Source of the DNA: an uncultured Acidimicrobiaceae bacterium
GTDB taxonomy: Bacteria > Actinomycetota > Acidimicrobiia > Acidimicrobiales > Microtrichaceae
Assembly (NCBI GenBank): GCA_937868025.1
Contig: CALMLJ010000415.1
Span: forward strand, 1-59,590
Reading direction: 5' to 3'
Length of the DNA stretch: 59,590 nucleotides
Shown one piece after another: positions 1-7,837 of this stretch. Numbering within the stretch: position 1 is the first letter of the stretch; every line of letters starts with the position of its first letter. Under the pieces are notes generated by a model. The model was not told where the DNA came from, searched no databases, and saw only the letters and a list, made by a program, of their open reading frames with translations. The translations under genes and the position numbers were made by a program.

Positions 1-402
1 ACCGAGGTCAACAAGCGCAAGCCCGGCTACGCCAACTTCGCCATCGCCGAGCCGCCGCTCAAGCTTGTGCTCATCGAGGGCGACGGCGGTGGCACGCTCA
101 ACCATCTCGGAGTCGAGGTGGACACGGCCGAGGAGGTCGAGGCCGCGGAGCAGCGGCTGTCGAGCGACGGCGTCGCAACGACGGGTGTCGACGACACGAT
201 GTGTTGCTACGCCCTCAAGACCGAGACCTGGGTAAACGATCCCGACGGAGCGCCGTGGGAGTTCTACGTCAAGACCGGTGACGCCGAGCAGATGACGAAC
301 ACGGTCCTGGGTGAGGGCGAGACGGCGCAGTGCTGCGCTCCGAGCTCCACCGAGCCGGTCTCGATCGGTGCGGCGCCTGGTGCTGGCGGCGGCTGCTGCT
401 AG
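1..402 (+). CDS. arsI: ArsI/CadI-family C-As lyase, 5'-truncated by window edge
   Basis: C-terminal 133 residues of a VOC (glyoxalase-fold) dioxygenase; the start lies outside the window. ArsI cleaves the C-As bond of trivalent organoarsenicals in the cytosol. The sequence shows the family's NHLGVEV strand, whose His is a predicted metal ligand, a vicinal Cys pair (DTMCCYA, visible residues 68-69) that binds As(III) in characterised ArsI, and the PWEFYV strand carrying the Glu ligand. The Cys-rich tail (QCC and a terminal GGGCC) is an extra thiol cluster not present in the second ArsI at 3101-3490. Followed 10 bp later by arsN, so probably the same operon. Family assignment is firm; lyase activity is inferred from the Cys pair. 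Confidence 0.8.
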   Translation, partial: TEVNKRKPGYANFAIAEPPLKLVLIEGDGGGTLNHLGVEVDTAEEVEAAEQRLSSDGVATTGVDDTMCCYALKTETWVNDPDGAPWEFYVKTGDAEQMTNTVLGEGETAQCCAPSSTEPVSIGAAPGAGGGCC

Positions 403-412
403 ACCGGACCGC

Positions 413-925
413 ATGACGGACGAGTTGCCCGACGCGCACGTTCGCATCCTGTCGATGACGGCCGACCATTGGTCGGCCGTCCGGCGCGTCTACCAAGCGG
501 GGATCGACACCGGGAACGCCACGTTCGAAACCGCAGCCCCTGAGTGGGCCGACTGGGATCGCGACCACGCCGCCGAGCACCGGTTCGTTGCGCTCGTCGA
601 CGACGAGGTCGCCGGCTGGGTCGCGGTCGTCGGAGTGTCGGACCGCTGCGTCTACGCCGGTGTCGTCGAGAACAGCGTTTACGTCGACCCTGCGTTCCAA
701 GGCCACGGCATCGGGCTCGCATTGCTCGAGCGGCTCGTGGAGTCCACCGAGGCGGCTGGCGTGTGGACGATCCAGTCCGGGATCTTCCCGGAGAACACGG
801 CCAGCCTTCGGCTGCACGAGCGGGCCGGGTTCCGCATCGTCGGCACCCGCGAACGAGTCGGCCAACGCGGCGGCGTCTGGCGGGACGTCGTCGCTGTCGA
901 GAGGCGGAGCTCGAAGGTCGGGTAG
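413..925 (+). CDS. arsN: ArsN-like GNAT N-acetyltransferase
   Basis: 170-aa cytosolic GNAT acetyltransferase of the phosphinothricin-acetyltransferase type. It shows YQAGIDTGNATFET near residue 27, the acetyl-CoA loop FQGHGIG near residue 100, and a PENTASLRLHERAGF segment typical of this group. In ars operons these proteins (ArsN) acetylate the alpha-amino group of the organoarsenical antibiotic arsinothricin and of phosphinothricin. The ATG at 413 is preferred over upstream in-frame codons because it follows the arsI stop by 10 bp and places the GNAT fold at the usual distance. Adjacent ArsI genes make an organoarsenical role more likely than generic acetylation. Confidence 0.75.
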   Translation: MTDELPDAHVRILSMTADHWSAVRRVYQAGIDTGNATFETAAPEWADWDRDHAAEHRFVALVDDEVAGWVAVVGVSDRCVYAGVVENSVYVDPAFQGHGIGLALLERLVESTEAAGVWTIQSGIFPENTASLRLHERAGFRIVGTRERVGQRGGVWRDVVAVERRSSKVG

Positions 926-950
926 CTGCGGTCATCGCTACTGTTGGGCG

Positions 951-1406
951 ATGGAGTGCTTCTGCTGTGGCGAGAATCGTGACCCATCCCTCGTCGTCGG
1001 GCTCACGTGCCATGACGAAGTCAAGGTGTGCCGGGACTGTGTCGGTGGGTTGCGGAGCCAACTCGGCGTGCCGGACTCGACGCCCATCTTGCCGGTCCGA
1101 AACGTGGGGCAGGCGACGGCCTTCTACGAGTCGGCTGGGTTCGAGGTTCGTCCCTACGACGACGGATTCGCGTTCGTCTCCTACGCGGACGAGAGCATCT
1201 TCGACCTGGACCTCGCCGAACAGATCACTCCGGGGACCAACGGCGCAGGTTGCTTCATCATCATCCCGAACGCTGATGTCTGGCACGCCGAGCTGGCCGA
1301 CAAGGGCCTGCCTGTCTCCACGATCGAGGACATGCCGTGGGCGATGCGCGAGTTCACGTTGACGGACCCCGACGGCAACCACATTCGCATCGGCCACAGC
1401 ATCTGA
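951..1406 (+). CDS. VOC-family protein with N-terminal Cys-rich knuckle
   Basis: 151 aa. Residues about 45-151 form a VOC/bleomycin-resistance-type domain (PILPVRNVGQATAFYES, ending LTDPDGNHIRIGHS). The first 35 residues hold five cysteines (ECFCCGE, LTCHDE, VCRDCV), resembling a small zinc ribbon or soft-metal site placed before the VOC fold. The ATG at 951 was chosen because starting there retains the whole Cys-rich segment; it lies 25 bp after arsN. Substrate unknown. The neighbourhood suggests a role in metalloid or antibiotic resistance, but no catalytic residue decides this. Confidence 0.65.
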   Translation: MECFCCGENRDPSLVVGLTCHDEVKVCRDCVGGLRSQLGVPDSTPILPVRNVGQATAFYESAGFEVRPYDDGFAFVSYADESIFDLDLAEQITPGTNGAGCFIIIPNADVWHAELADKGLPVSTIEDMPWAMREFTLTDPDGNHIRIGHSI

Positions 1407-1447
1407 TCGCCGCTGGGCTCAGTGCGCACGCCGGAACGGTGGCAGGT

Positions 1448-1780
1448 ATGCCCGTTCGCGGTGACGTCGAAGCCGTGGGCGACGGTCGTGGGTTCGTGCT
1501 CGGCCCGGCGTGGCGCCGCGACTGCGGTCTGGCGCCCGGCGACACAGTGACGGTGAGCATCCACGCCGAGGGGCTCCAGCGCGACGACCTGGCACCCGAC
1601 ATCGCAGCGGCACTCGAGGCGGACCCCGTCGCCGGCGAGTTCTTCGACTCGCTCGCGCAGTTCTATCGAACCGCCTATGTGAGATGGATCGAGGCCACCA
1701 AGCGGCGACCCGATCAGCGCCCGGTGCGGATCGCCGAGATGATCGAGCTACTCAGGCTTGGAAAGAAGGAGCGACCCTGA
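1448..1780 (+). CDS. YdeI/OmpD-associated (DUF1905-like) protein, short form
   Basis: 110 aa. The C-terminal half (FFDSLAQFYRTAYVRWIEATKRR through IAEMIELLRLGKK) matches the bacteriocin-protection YdeI/OmpD-associated C-terminal helix pair. The N-terminal part (AVGDGRGFVLGPAWRRDCGLAPGDTVTVSI) is the end of a DUF1905-like barrel, so it is shorter than the usual two-domain protein and lacks the first strands. An in-frame GTG at 1439 would add three residues. It overlaps the 3' end of the convergent permease gene by 33 bp. Function of the family is poorly defined. Confidence 0.55.
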   Translation: MPVRGDVEAVGDGRGFVLGPAWRRDCGLAPGDTVTVSIHAEGLQRDDLAPDIAAALEADPVAGEFFDSLAQFYRTAYVRWIEATKRRPDQRPVRIAEMIELLRLGKKERP

Positions 1781-2779
1781 TCGGGCCGATGGCCACGTCC
1801 ACCTCGCTCGAAGGCTGAGCATCACCCGTGCGAGGGCAAGGAGGACGGGAAGCTCGACAACGGGACCGAGGACGATCGCCAGAACGACGAGGGGGCGTCC
1901 GGGGAAGGCGATGGCGGCAATGCCGATGACGGACTCGGAGTTTCGGGCGCTGACCTCGAACACGAGTGTCGTCGTATCCGGGTAGTCGAGGCCGAAGATG
2001 CGTCCGAGGCCCAGCGTCAATGCGAAGAGAACTACGAAGAACGCCGTGATTGTCGCGATGATCAAGGCCGTGTCGGAGAGGTGGCCGGCGCCGAGAGGCG
2101 GTTGGGTCGCGAAGATGGCACCGATGACTGCGACGAGCGCCCAGGCCTTGAGCCTCCCGATCACACGTCGGTACTGGCCGTCGGTGAACGCTCGGCCACG
2201 CGATCGGATGAGTATCGCCCGGGTGGCGTAGGCGATCGCGAACGGAGCGAAGAGGAACAGCCCCACGCTGCGACCGAGCAGCGTGAGATCGATCGGTACG
2301 ACTCTTCCGACGAGGAACCACACGTACACCGGGAGGAGCGCCGTTTGAAGAACGATGTCGATCGGCAGAAGTGCGAGCCCCCAGCCCATGTTGCCGCGGG
2401 CGAGGTCGATGAAGATCAGGTACCAGCCGATGCAGGGAGTGAGGCTGTAGAGCACGACGCCGGCCCAGAGGTCGGGGTGGTCGCGGAGGACGATCCACCC
2501 GAGCGACCACGCCAGCGCTGGCACGAGGAGATAGTTCGTTGTGATCGCGAGCGCCGTCGGCGCTCGTTTGGTGAAGGCGTTGCCGATTCCACCGATCTCG
2601 ACGAACGCCATGATCGAGAACACGACGACGAAGAGGCCGACCTGCACGATCCATTGGTGGCCGGCGAGCTTGCCGTCAAACGCCCGGTTGAGGCCCAGGC
2701 CGACGAGGACGGCAGCGATGAGTGCGAGCGGCTTGGCCGAGTCGCGGAGACCGATGCTCTGCGCGGGCTCAATCGTCAT
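1748..2779 (-). CDS. acr3: ACR3-like arsenite efflux permease
   Basis: 343-aa inner-membrane protein with about ten predicted membrane helices, related to the ACR3/bile-acid:sodium-symporter group of arsenite exporters. Supporting features are the Cys-containing helix near residue 115 (SLTPCIGW), the ARGN loop, and the last-third motif EVSARNSESVIGIA followed by VVLGPVVELPVLL, which matches the conserved ACR3 ARNS...GPxxExP region. It extrudes As(OH)3 with the proton-motive force. It overlaps the upstream rhodanese gene by 11 bp and shares its operon with arsI, read divergently from arsR (3561). Sequence is somewhat divergent from textbook ACR3, so a related oxyanion substrate is possible. 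Confidence 0.7.
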   Translation of the reverse strand: MTIEPAQSIGLRDSAKPLALIAAVLVGLGLNRAFDGKLAGHQWIVQVGLFVVVFSIMAFVEIGGIGNAFTKRAPTALAITTNYLLVPALAWSLGWIVLRDHPDLWAGVVLYSLTPCIGWYLIFIDLARGNMGWGLALLPIDIVLQTALLPVYVWFLVGRVVPIDLTLLGRSVGLFLFAPFAIAYATRAILIRSRGRAFTDGQYRRVIGRLKAWALVAVIGAIFATQPPLGAGHLSDTALIIATITAFFVVLFALTLGLGRIFGLDYPDTTTLVFEVSARNSESVIGIAAIAFPGRPLVVLAIVLGPVVELPVLLALARVMLSLRARWTWPSARSGSLLLSKPE

Positions 2780-3101
2780 CGGTCACAACGGGAAGCCCAG
2801 CGGCGATCCAGTCGGCTTTGCCTGCGGTGTACCTCAGGACGTGGGTGAATCCTTGGCCTTCGAGCATGGCGGCGGCGAGAGCGGAGCCCTGGCAGGCGTC
2901 TGACGAGCAGTAGGTGACGATTGGTATGTCGAGGTCGTCGCCCAGTGCCGAGAGGGTGGCGTCTGGGTCGTCGGCGCGGCCTGGGATCGCACCCGGAAGG
3001 TGCTCGCGTTCGAACCATCCTGGGCCTTGGGCATCGAGGAGGGCTGTCTCGCCGCCGACGAGGAGTTCGAGGAGCTCGGTGCGGTCGATCTCGCGGGCCA
3101 T
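2769..3101 (-). CDS. Single-domain rhodanese-like sulfurtransferase
   Basis: 110-aa cytosolic rhodanese domain. It carries LLDAQGPGWFEREHLPGAIP (CH2A-like motif) and the active-site loop TYCSSDACQGS, whose first Cys (about residue 74) is the persulfide carrier. The ATG at 3101 overlaps the stop of the upstream arsI (CAT at 3099-3101, arsI stop at 3101-3103), indicating translational coupling. Placed between ArsI and the ACR3-like permease, it may provide sulfane sulfur for thiolation or redox handling of arsenic; that role is inference. Confidence 0.75.
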   Translation of the reverse strand: MAREIDRTELLELLVGGETALLDAQGPGWFEREHLPGAIPGRADDPDATLSALGDDLDIPIVTYCSSDACQGSALAAAMLEGQGFTHVLRYTAGKADWIAAGLPVVTDDD

Positions 3102-3490
3102 CAGTGGGCCCGCTCGCCGAACTCGGAGGCGTCGTCGATGACCGTGTAGGTCTCCCACGGGACACCGTCGGGAGCTTGGGTCCACACCTTGTCCTGGGTG
3201 GCGAAGCAGCAGGTGTGAGTGTCGTCGACCCGATACGGCAGAGCGAGAGAAGCGAGGCGCTGGGTCTCGGCGACCACGGTGTCGGTGTCGGCAACTTCGA
3301 CGCCGACGTGATTGATGGTGCCGGGCTCGCCCTCACCTTCGATCACGATGAACTTAAGTGGCGGATCGGCAACGACGAAGTTGGCGTACCCCGGTCGATG
3401 CTTCGCCGGTGGAGTGCCGAACAGTTTGGTGTAGAACCCGACGGCGGTTTCGACGTCGCGTACGTTGATCGAGATCTGGAACAGGGACAT
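3101..3490 (-). CDS. arsI: ArsI C-As lyase / cadmium-induced CadI-like VOC protein
   Basis: 129 aa. Full VOC module with predicted Fe(II) ligands Gln5 (SLFQIS), His61 (TINHVGVEV) and Glu113 (PWETYT), plus the vicinal Cys94-Cys95 (THTCCFA) that characterises ArsI and separates it from ordinary glyoxalases. Predicted to cleave methylarsenite or trivalent roxarsone-type compounds. First gene of a three-gene minus-strand operon (arsI, rhodanese, acr3) read divergently from the arsR at 3561 across a 70-bp AT-rich gap. Homologue of the truncated arsI at position 1, without its Cys-rich tail. Confidence 0.8.
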   Translation of the reverse strand: MSLFQISINVRDVETAVGFYTKLFGTPPAKHRPGYANFVVADPPLKFIVIEGEGEPGTINHVGVEVADTDTVVAETQRLASLALPYRVDDTHTCCFATQDKVWTQAPDGVPWETYTVIDDASEFGERAH

Positions 3491-3507
3491 CGAGTGTCCT
3501 CCTCGTA

Positions 3508-3540
3508 GTCAAATAATACATGAAGTAGTGTAATAAGACT
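3508..3540. promoter_or_regulatory. AT-rich divergent promoter/ArsR operator region
   Basis: The gap between divergent arsI and arsR is strikingly AT-rich against its surroundings. It holds an imperfect dyad bounded by AGTC and GACT around AATAATACA and TGTAATAA. This is the expected place for the ArsR operator controlling both directions. Exact half-sites cannot be fixed by eye. Confidence 0.5.
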
Positions 3541-3560
3541 CCCGGAAGGTGGTCGTGTCA

Positions 3561-3923
3561 ATGGCTAGATCGAAGAACATCGATGTGTCGCTGAGTTCGC
3601 TGGGTCAGCGTGAGCCAATCGACGACGCGATGGCTGACTCGTTGACCGCCCTGTTCAAGGTGCTGGCGAATCCACATCGACTGCGCTTGTTGCACGCGCT
3701 CGAACGCGAGGGCGAGCTCGGTGTTGGTCAGCTGGCCGAGGAGACGGGGATGTCGATGCAGGCGGTGTCGAACCAGCTGCAACGGCTTACCGACCAGGGG
3801 GTCCTCGTCGCGCGCCGAGAGGGCAACCGCATCAATTACCGGATCGTCGACCCCTGCGTGACCGGGCTCCTCGAGCTCGGCATCTGCCTCATCGAGGAAG
3901 TCTCCTCCGGCCAGGCTGACTGA
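3561..3923 (+). CDS. arsR: ArsR/SmtB-family metalloid-responsive repressor
   Basis: 120-aa winged-helix repressor. HTH region is NPHRLRLLHALEREGELGVGQLAEETGMSMQAVSNQLQRL, then the wing ARREGNRINYR. Two cysteines near the C-terminal helix (DPCVTGLLELGICLIEE) are candidate inducer ligands, since the usual alpha-3 ELCVCDL cysteines are absent here. In-frame GTG codons at 3549 and 3555 are alternative starts; a GGAAGG at 3544-3549 suits GTG 3555 or ATG 3561. Divergent to the arsI-rhodanese-acr3 operon and presumably its repressor. Confidence 0.8.
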   Translation: MARSKNIDVSLSSLGQREPIDDAMADSLTALFKVLANPHRLRLLHALEREGELGVGQLAEETGMSMQAVSNQLQRLTDQGVLVARREGNRINYRIVDPCVTGLLELGICLIEEVSSGQAD

Positions 3924-4031
3924 GCGATCAAAGGTCCATCCCACCGCCGCGGGCACGGGCAACGGGTCGCGGTTGAATCAACACGCTGCGGTGCCTACGA
4001 GTGATGCGCGAATGCGGCGCCTCGTCCTCGC

Positions 4032-5069
4032 TCACGGACGCACCTCCGCTTCGAGGATTCGTTTCATCTCGGGCGCCATTGAGAACCAGGGGTGACCCTG
4101 GTGCTCGCCGCCCGCGCCGTCCGTGGTCCACTCCGTGACGTCGCAGAGGATCCGAGTCGCATGAAGGGTCGTATGCCAGTCGAGCAGCGTTCGATCGACG
4201 GCGACGCCGGCGTGATGCTCGTAGCGGGCGAGGAATCGTCTGCCCAGATGTCGCGCCGCAGCGCCGATCGCGGGTTGGAGGGGTCCGGGGGCATGGAGTG
4301 GCGGGGTCGAGACGAGCAGCGTGGTGAACGCGAGGTCGTAGGTGCGATCGGCAATCTGGGCGGCAGTCCAGTCGAGAAGCGTGAGGTTCTCGCCGTCGGC
4401 GAGGACGTTGAAGGGGTGTAGGTCTCCGTGGCAAACGACGTCGCGGCCGCCTGTCGGGACGGTGCATCGGAGGAGCGCAACTGACTGCACCACCAATGAG
4501 TCCTCCGACGCGGCCGCACGCGCCTCGAGGCCATCGAGGATCGTGGCGATGCCGGGGGAGCGAGTCGTCACCGACTGGAGCTTGGACCGGACGGGCAATG
4601 GGTCGAGCCGGTGGAGGTCGGCCGAGATCCGTGCGAGTTGGTCGGGCAGCCGCCGGGTGAGCCGAGGTAGTTGTACCAGCGCACCTACTCCGGAAAGGCC
4701 ATCAAGGAGCGGTCGTCCCGACGCCAGTCCCATGAGGGACCAGGCTCGACCCAGCGGACCGGCGTCGTCTCCCCAGAGGTGGATCTGCGGCGTGGGAAAG
4801 CTCTGCTCGGCAACGGCAGCCTGAACAGCTGTCTCCCATGCTGCGTGGTCGGCATCGGGTGTGACGCGCCCGACGAGTGTCGACGGCAACTCGCCTCTGG
4901 CTTCGTTGAGCTCGAGGACGAACATCTCGGCCCAGAAGCCCCCGGTGAGCGGTCGGGGAGGCGTGAGGTAGTCGAGTGTCGGCTCGTCGAGCTGGTGTCG
5001 TAGCTCGTCGAGTAGAAGGTCAATTGTCGCGCGTGGCGCGGGGTCAGTGCTGGTATCGTTCACGTCCAT
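4032..5069 (-). CDS. Aminoglycoside phosphotransferase (APH)-fold kinase
   Basis: 345 aa. The Brenner-type catalytic motif VCHGDLHPFNVLAD (H-G-D-x-x-x-x-N) and the metal-binding LLDWTAAQIADRTYDLA place it in the APH/choline-kinase family; the N-lobe contains LTGGFWAEMFVLEL. Substrate cannot be read from sequence; antibiotics and small alcohols are both possible. Its ATG (5067-5069) overlaps, on the opposite strand, the ATG of the MerR gene (5068-5070), an extreme divergent arrangement. An alternative ATG at 5123 would place its start inside the MerR gene. Probably controlled by that MerR protein. Confidence 0.7.
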   Translation of the reverse strand: MDVNDTSTDPAPRATIDLLLDELRHQLDEPTLDYLTPPRPLTGGFWAEMFVLELNEARGELPSTLVGRVTPDADHAAWETAVQAAVAEQSFPTPQIHLWGDDAGPLGRAWSLMGLASGRPLLDGLSGVGALVQLPRLTRRLPDQLARISADLHRLDPLPVRSKLQSVTTRSPGIATILDGLEARAAASEDSLVVQSVALLRCTVPTGGRDVVCHGDLHPFNVLADGENLTLLDWTAAQIADRTYDLAFTTLLVSTPPLHAPGPLQPAIGAAARHLGRRFLARYEHHAGVAVDRTLLDWHTTLHATRILCDVTEWTTDGAGGEHQGHPWFSMAPEMKRILEAEVRP

Positions 5070-5871
5070 GACCGTAACGGTAAATACCGGCAATGTCGAT
5101 GGGGAACCCGACGAGTGGACCATCGACGAACTCGGTTCGTTGGCTCACGTGCCGACACGGACGATTCGTGAGTACCGCACCGTCGGAGTCCTCGCTCCAC
5201 CCATCAGGCGGGGGCGGGTGGGCGTGTACGACCGATCTCACTTGGAGCGTCTGAGACTGATCGCGCGCCTGCAGGACCGCGGCTATTCGCTGGCGGGCAT
5301 TCGCGACCTGTTGGACGCATGGGAGAGTGGTCGGACACTGGGCACGGTGCTCGGGCAGGACGTTGCTGACGCGGTCGTGCTGGACGAGACGCCCACGGCG
5401 CTGACGCTCGCGGCGCTCGAATCGTTGCTGCCGGAGATGTCCAAGCCGGCGATGCGTGGCCGCTTGGAGCGGGCGGGCTTGTTCGTTGTCGTCGATGGTC
5501 AGTACATCGTTCGGTCGATGGCGCTGCTTCGCCTCGTCTCGGAGGCGACGAAGGCCGGGGTTCCCATCACCGAGGCGGTCGGACTGGTCTCCGAGATGCG
5601 AGATGGTGCGACCTCGCAGGCTCGGAGCTTGGTCACCGTGCTGGTGTCCTGGCTCTGGGACCCTGATCGCGACAACCGCGACACGGAAATGCTTGCGCGG
5701 CGAGTGAGGATCTTGATCGCGCAAGCGGCAGCGTCGCTGGTCGTAGCGGAGGTCGGTCGGCTCGTCGAACGCGCGGGCGAGACGGCCGAGGGTCGCGGCT
5801 TGGCCGAACTCCTCGACGCCCTTCGGGTCGGGGCCACGGTCGAGCAGCTTGGCGAGACGGTTATGCCATAA
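5068..5871 (+). CDS. MerR-family transcriptional regulator
   Basis: 267 aa. Residues about 20-90 are a MerR HTH (WTIDELGSLAHVPTRTIREYRTVGVLAPP, then VGVYDRSHLERLRLIARLQDRGYSLAGIRDLL). The long C-terminal region is helical and lacks the Cys-rich metal loop of MerR/ZntR/CadR, so it more likely binds an organic ligand. No in-frame start exists between 5068 and the HTH; GTG 5047 would add seven residues. The self-complementary ACCGT-A-ACGGT just inside the gene (5071-5081) may be its operator. Confidence 0.75.
   Translation: MTVTVNTGNVDGEPDEWTIDELGSLAHVPTRTIREYRTVGVLAPPIRRGRVGVYDRSHLERLRLIARLQDRGYSLAGIRDLLDAWESGRTLGTVLGQDVADAVVLDETPTALTLAALESLLPEMSKPAMRGRLERAGLFVVVDGQYIVRSMALLRLVSEATKAGVPITEAVGLVSEMRDGATSQARSLVTVLVSWLWDPDRDNRDTEMLARRVRILIAQAAASLVVAEVGRLVERAGETAEGRGLAELLDALRVGATVEQLGETVMP
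5071..5081. promoter_or_regulatory. Perfect inverted repeat at divergent APH/MerR starts
   Basis: ACCGT-A-ACGGT is a perfect 5-bp inverted repeat lying immediately beside both start codons. Its position suits autoregulation by the MerR protein and control of the APH-like gene. Confidence 0.4.
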
Positions 5872-5882
5872 TCCATGGATGA

Positions 5883-6563
5883 ATGGATTACGGAAGGGTG
5901 GGAGCGTTGACGGATCGAATCTTCGATGAGATAGCGCGGACAGGTCAGGCGCTTGCGAGCGGGTCACGTCTCAAGATGCTGCAGCTGCTGGCGCAGGGCG
6001 AGCGCAGCGTGCAGGACCTGGCCGAGACGGCGGGCCTGAACCTGACCACGGCGTCAGCTCATCTTCAGGCACTCCGGAACGCCGGCTTGGTGACGTCGCG
6101 TCGCGATGGCACCAAGGTGATCTATCGACTTGCCGGCGAGGACGTTGCGACGCTTCTCGCCGTCCTGTGCCGGGTCGCAGAGACGCATCGTCCCGAGGTG
6201 CGCGCCGAGTTCGCCGCCGTGCTCCCGTCCGACGACCTCACGTTGATGTCGCGAAAGGAACTCGTCGCTGCGCTGAAGGCCGACGAGGTCGTAGTGCTGG
6301 ATGTCCGACCCTCCGATGAGTTTCAGGCGGGCCACCTACCAGGTGCTCTGTCGATTCCGCTTGGGGAGTTGGAGGTCCGTCTCGGCGAGATCCCGGCCGA
6401 CATAGAGATCGTTGCGTATTGCCGTGGGCGGAACTGTGTGATGTCGCATGATGCGGTCCGATTGCTGAATGGCCAGGGCTACGTTGCGTACCTGGCCGAG
6501 GACGGCATCGCTGAATGGCTCGCGGAAGGTGTCCGACTCACCCGGCCCAAGGCGCGGCGGTGA
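5883..6563 (+). CDS. ArsR repressor fused to a rhodanese domain
   Basis: 226 aa. Residues 1-110 are a winged-helix ArsR domain (SGSRLKMLQLLAQGERSVQDLAETAGLNLTTASAHLQALRNAGLV). Residues about 118-220 are a rhodanese domain (VVVLDVRPSDEFQAGHLPGALSIP, then active-site loop AYCRGRNCVMS). The catalytic Cys of the rhodanese could sense or transfer sulfane sulfur, so the fusion may be a persulfide-responsive repressor; that is inference. ATG 5883, GTG 5898 and TTG 5907 are possible starts; a GGAAGGG before 5898/5907 makes the shorter forms credible. Its stop overlaps the MFS start (GTGA). Confidence 0.8.
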   Translation: MDYGRVGALTDRIFDEIARTGQALASGSRLKMLQLLAQGERSVQDLAETAGLNLTTASAHLQALRNAGLVTSRRDGTKVIYRLAGEDVATLLAVLCRVAETHRPEVRAEFAAVLPSDDLTLMSRKELVAALKADEVVVLDVRPSDEFQAGHLPGALSIPLGELEVRLGEIPADIEIVAYCRGRNCVMSHDAVRLLNGQGYVAYLAEDGIAEWLAEGVRLTRPKARR

Positions 6564-7837
6564 GCGCGCCGGGGCTCGAACCGCCCGAGCAGTCTGCGAC
6601 GCTTCGAACCCTCGTTGCCGCGCAGGTCTTCTCAGGCGCCGGCCTTGCCGCCGGAGTCAGTGTCGGGGCACTGCTCGCTGAGGACATGCTCGGCACAACC
6701 GGTCTTGCGGGCATCCCCTCTGCATTGTTCACCCTTGGTTCGGCGGCAGCCGCAGTGATGGTCGGCCGGATCTCGAACCGTCGAGGCCGGCGCATCGGGC
6801 TCGCTTTGGGGTACGCCGTCGGAGCGGTAGGAAGTGTGGCGGTCGTTGCCGCTGCCGCCATCGACTCGGTCCCCTTCCTTCTCGCCGCCTTGCTGATCTA
6901 TGGCGCAGGAACCGCGACGAACCTCCAGGCGCGCTACGCCGGTGCCGACCTCGCTTCGCCAGGTCGCCGGGGTCGGGCGGTGTCGACGGTGCTGGTTGCC
7001 ACAACGCTGGGGGCAGTGGTCGGGCCGAACCTGGTCTCGCCGATGGGCGGCGTCGCCGAGGCCGTCGGTGTCCCGCGGCTCGCCGGTCCATTCATGCTGG
7101 CAGCGGTCGCCTACGGGGCGGCTGGAATGGTGCTGTTCGCCCGGCTCCGCCCCGACCCACTCCTGCTGGCCCGTCAGCTCGCGCCCCCACAAACACCTGC
7201 GTTGTCTCAGCCCCTGGTCCCGGACGGACTGATCAAGGTCGAACGGGGCGCCGTAGCTCGGGGCGCGTCGATCATGGCGATCACCCAAATCGTGATGGTC
7301 GCGATCATGACGATGACGCCGGTCCACATGAAGCACCACGGCCATGGAGTGGGTGCGACGGGCGTTGTCATCGCCGCGCACATCGCCGGCATGTATCTGC
7401 CGTCCCCGCTCTCCGGACGATTGGCTGACAGATTCGGTTCACGAGTCCTCGCCTGCGCGTCGTGTTCGACCTTGGTGGTAGCTGGGATACTCGCAGCCGT
7501 GATGCCCGTCGACTCGGTCGTCGGACTTGCCGTCGCTCTGGCGGTACTCGGGCTGGGCTGGAACCTCGGACTGGTTGCCGGGACTGCGATCATCACCGAT
7601 GCCGTCCCGCTCGATCGCTCTGCTCGGACCCAGGGTTTGGTGGACGTGAGCATTGCAATCGCCGGAGCCGGTGGCGGCCTCGGTTCGGGGCTGGTGGTGT
7701 CGAGCACCTCGTATACGACACTCGCGATCCTCGGCGCGGCGGCAGCGCTCGCGATCGTGCCGATCGCGGTGTATTCACTCGGCAGCTCGCCCAGAGCTAC
7801 CGGTTCCTCGGCCGAACGCGTCGAGGTGGCCGGATGA
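6560..7837 (+). CDS. MFS efflux transporter
   Basis: 425-aa major facilitator protein with about twelve hydrophobic helices and the loop 2-3 signature VGRISNRRGRRIG; a second such loop, LSGRLADRFGSRV, begins the C-terminal half. A His-rich stretch (VHMKHHGHG) lies in the middle loop. Start is GTG 6560, overlapping the upstream stop as GTGA; its stop overlaps the next ATG. The tight coupling to the ArsR-rhodanese regulator suggests the regulator controls this exporter. Substrate unknown. Confidence 0.8.
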   Translation: MSAPGLEPPEQSATLRTLVAAQVFSGAGLAAGVSVGALLAEDMLGTTGLAGIPSALFTLGSAAAAVMVGRISNRRGRRIGLALGYAVGAVGSVAVVAAAAIDSVPFLLAALLIYGAGTATNLQARYAGADLASPGRRGRAVSTVLVATTLGAVVGPNLVSPMGGVAEAVGVPRLAGPFMLAAVAYGAAGMVLFARLRPDPLLLARQLAPPQTPALSQPLVPDGLIKVERGAVARGASIMAITQIVMVAIMTMTPVHMKHHGHGVGATGVVIAAHIAGMYLPSPLSGRLADRFGSRVLACASCSTLVVAGILAAVMPVDSVVGLAVALAVLGLGWNLGLVAGTAIITDAVPLDRSARTQGLVDVSIAIAGAGGGLGSGLVVSSTSYTTLAILGAAAALAIVPIAVYSLGSSPRATGSSAERVEVAG

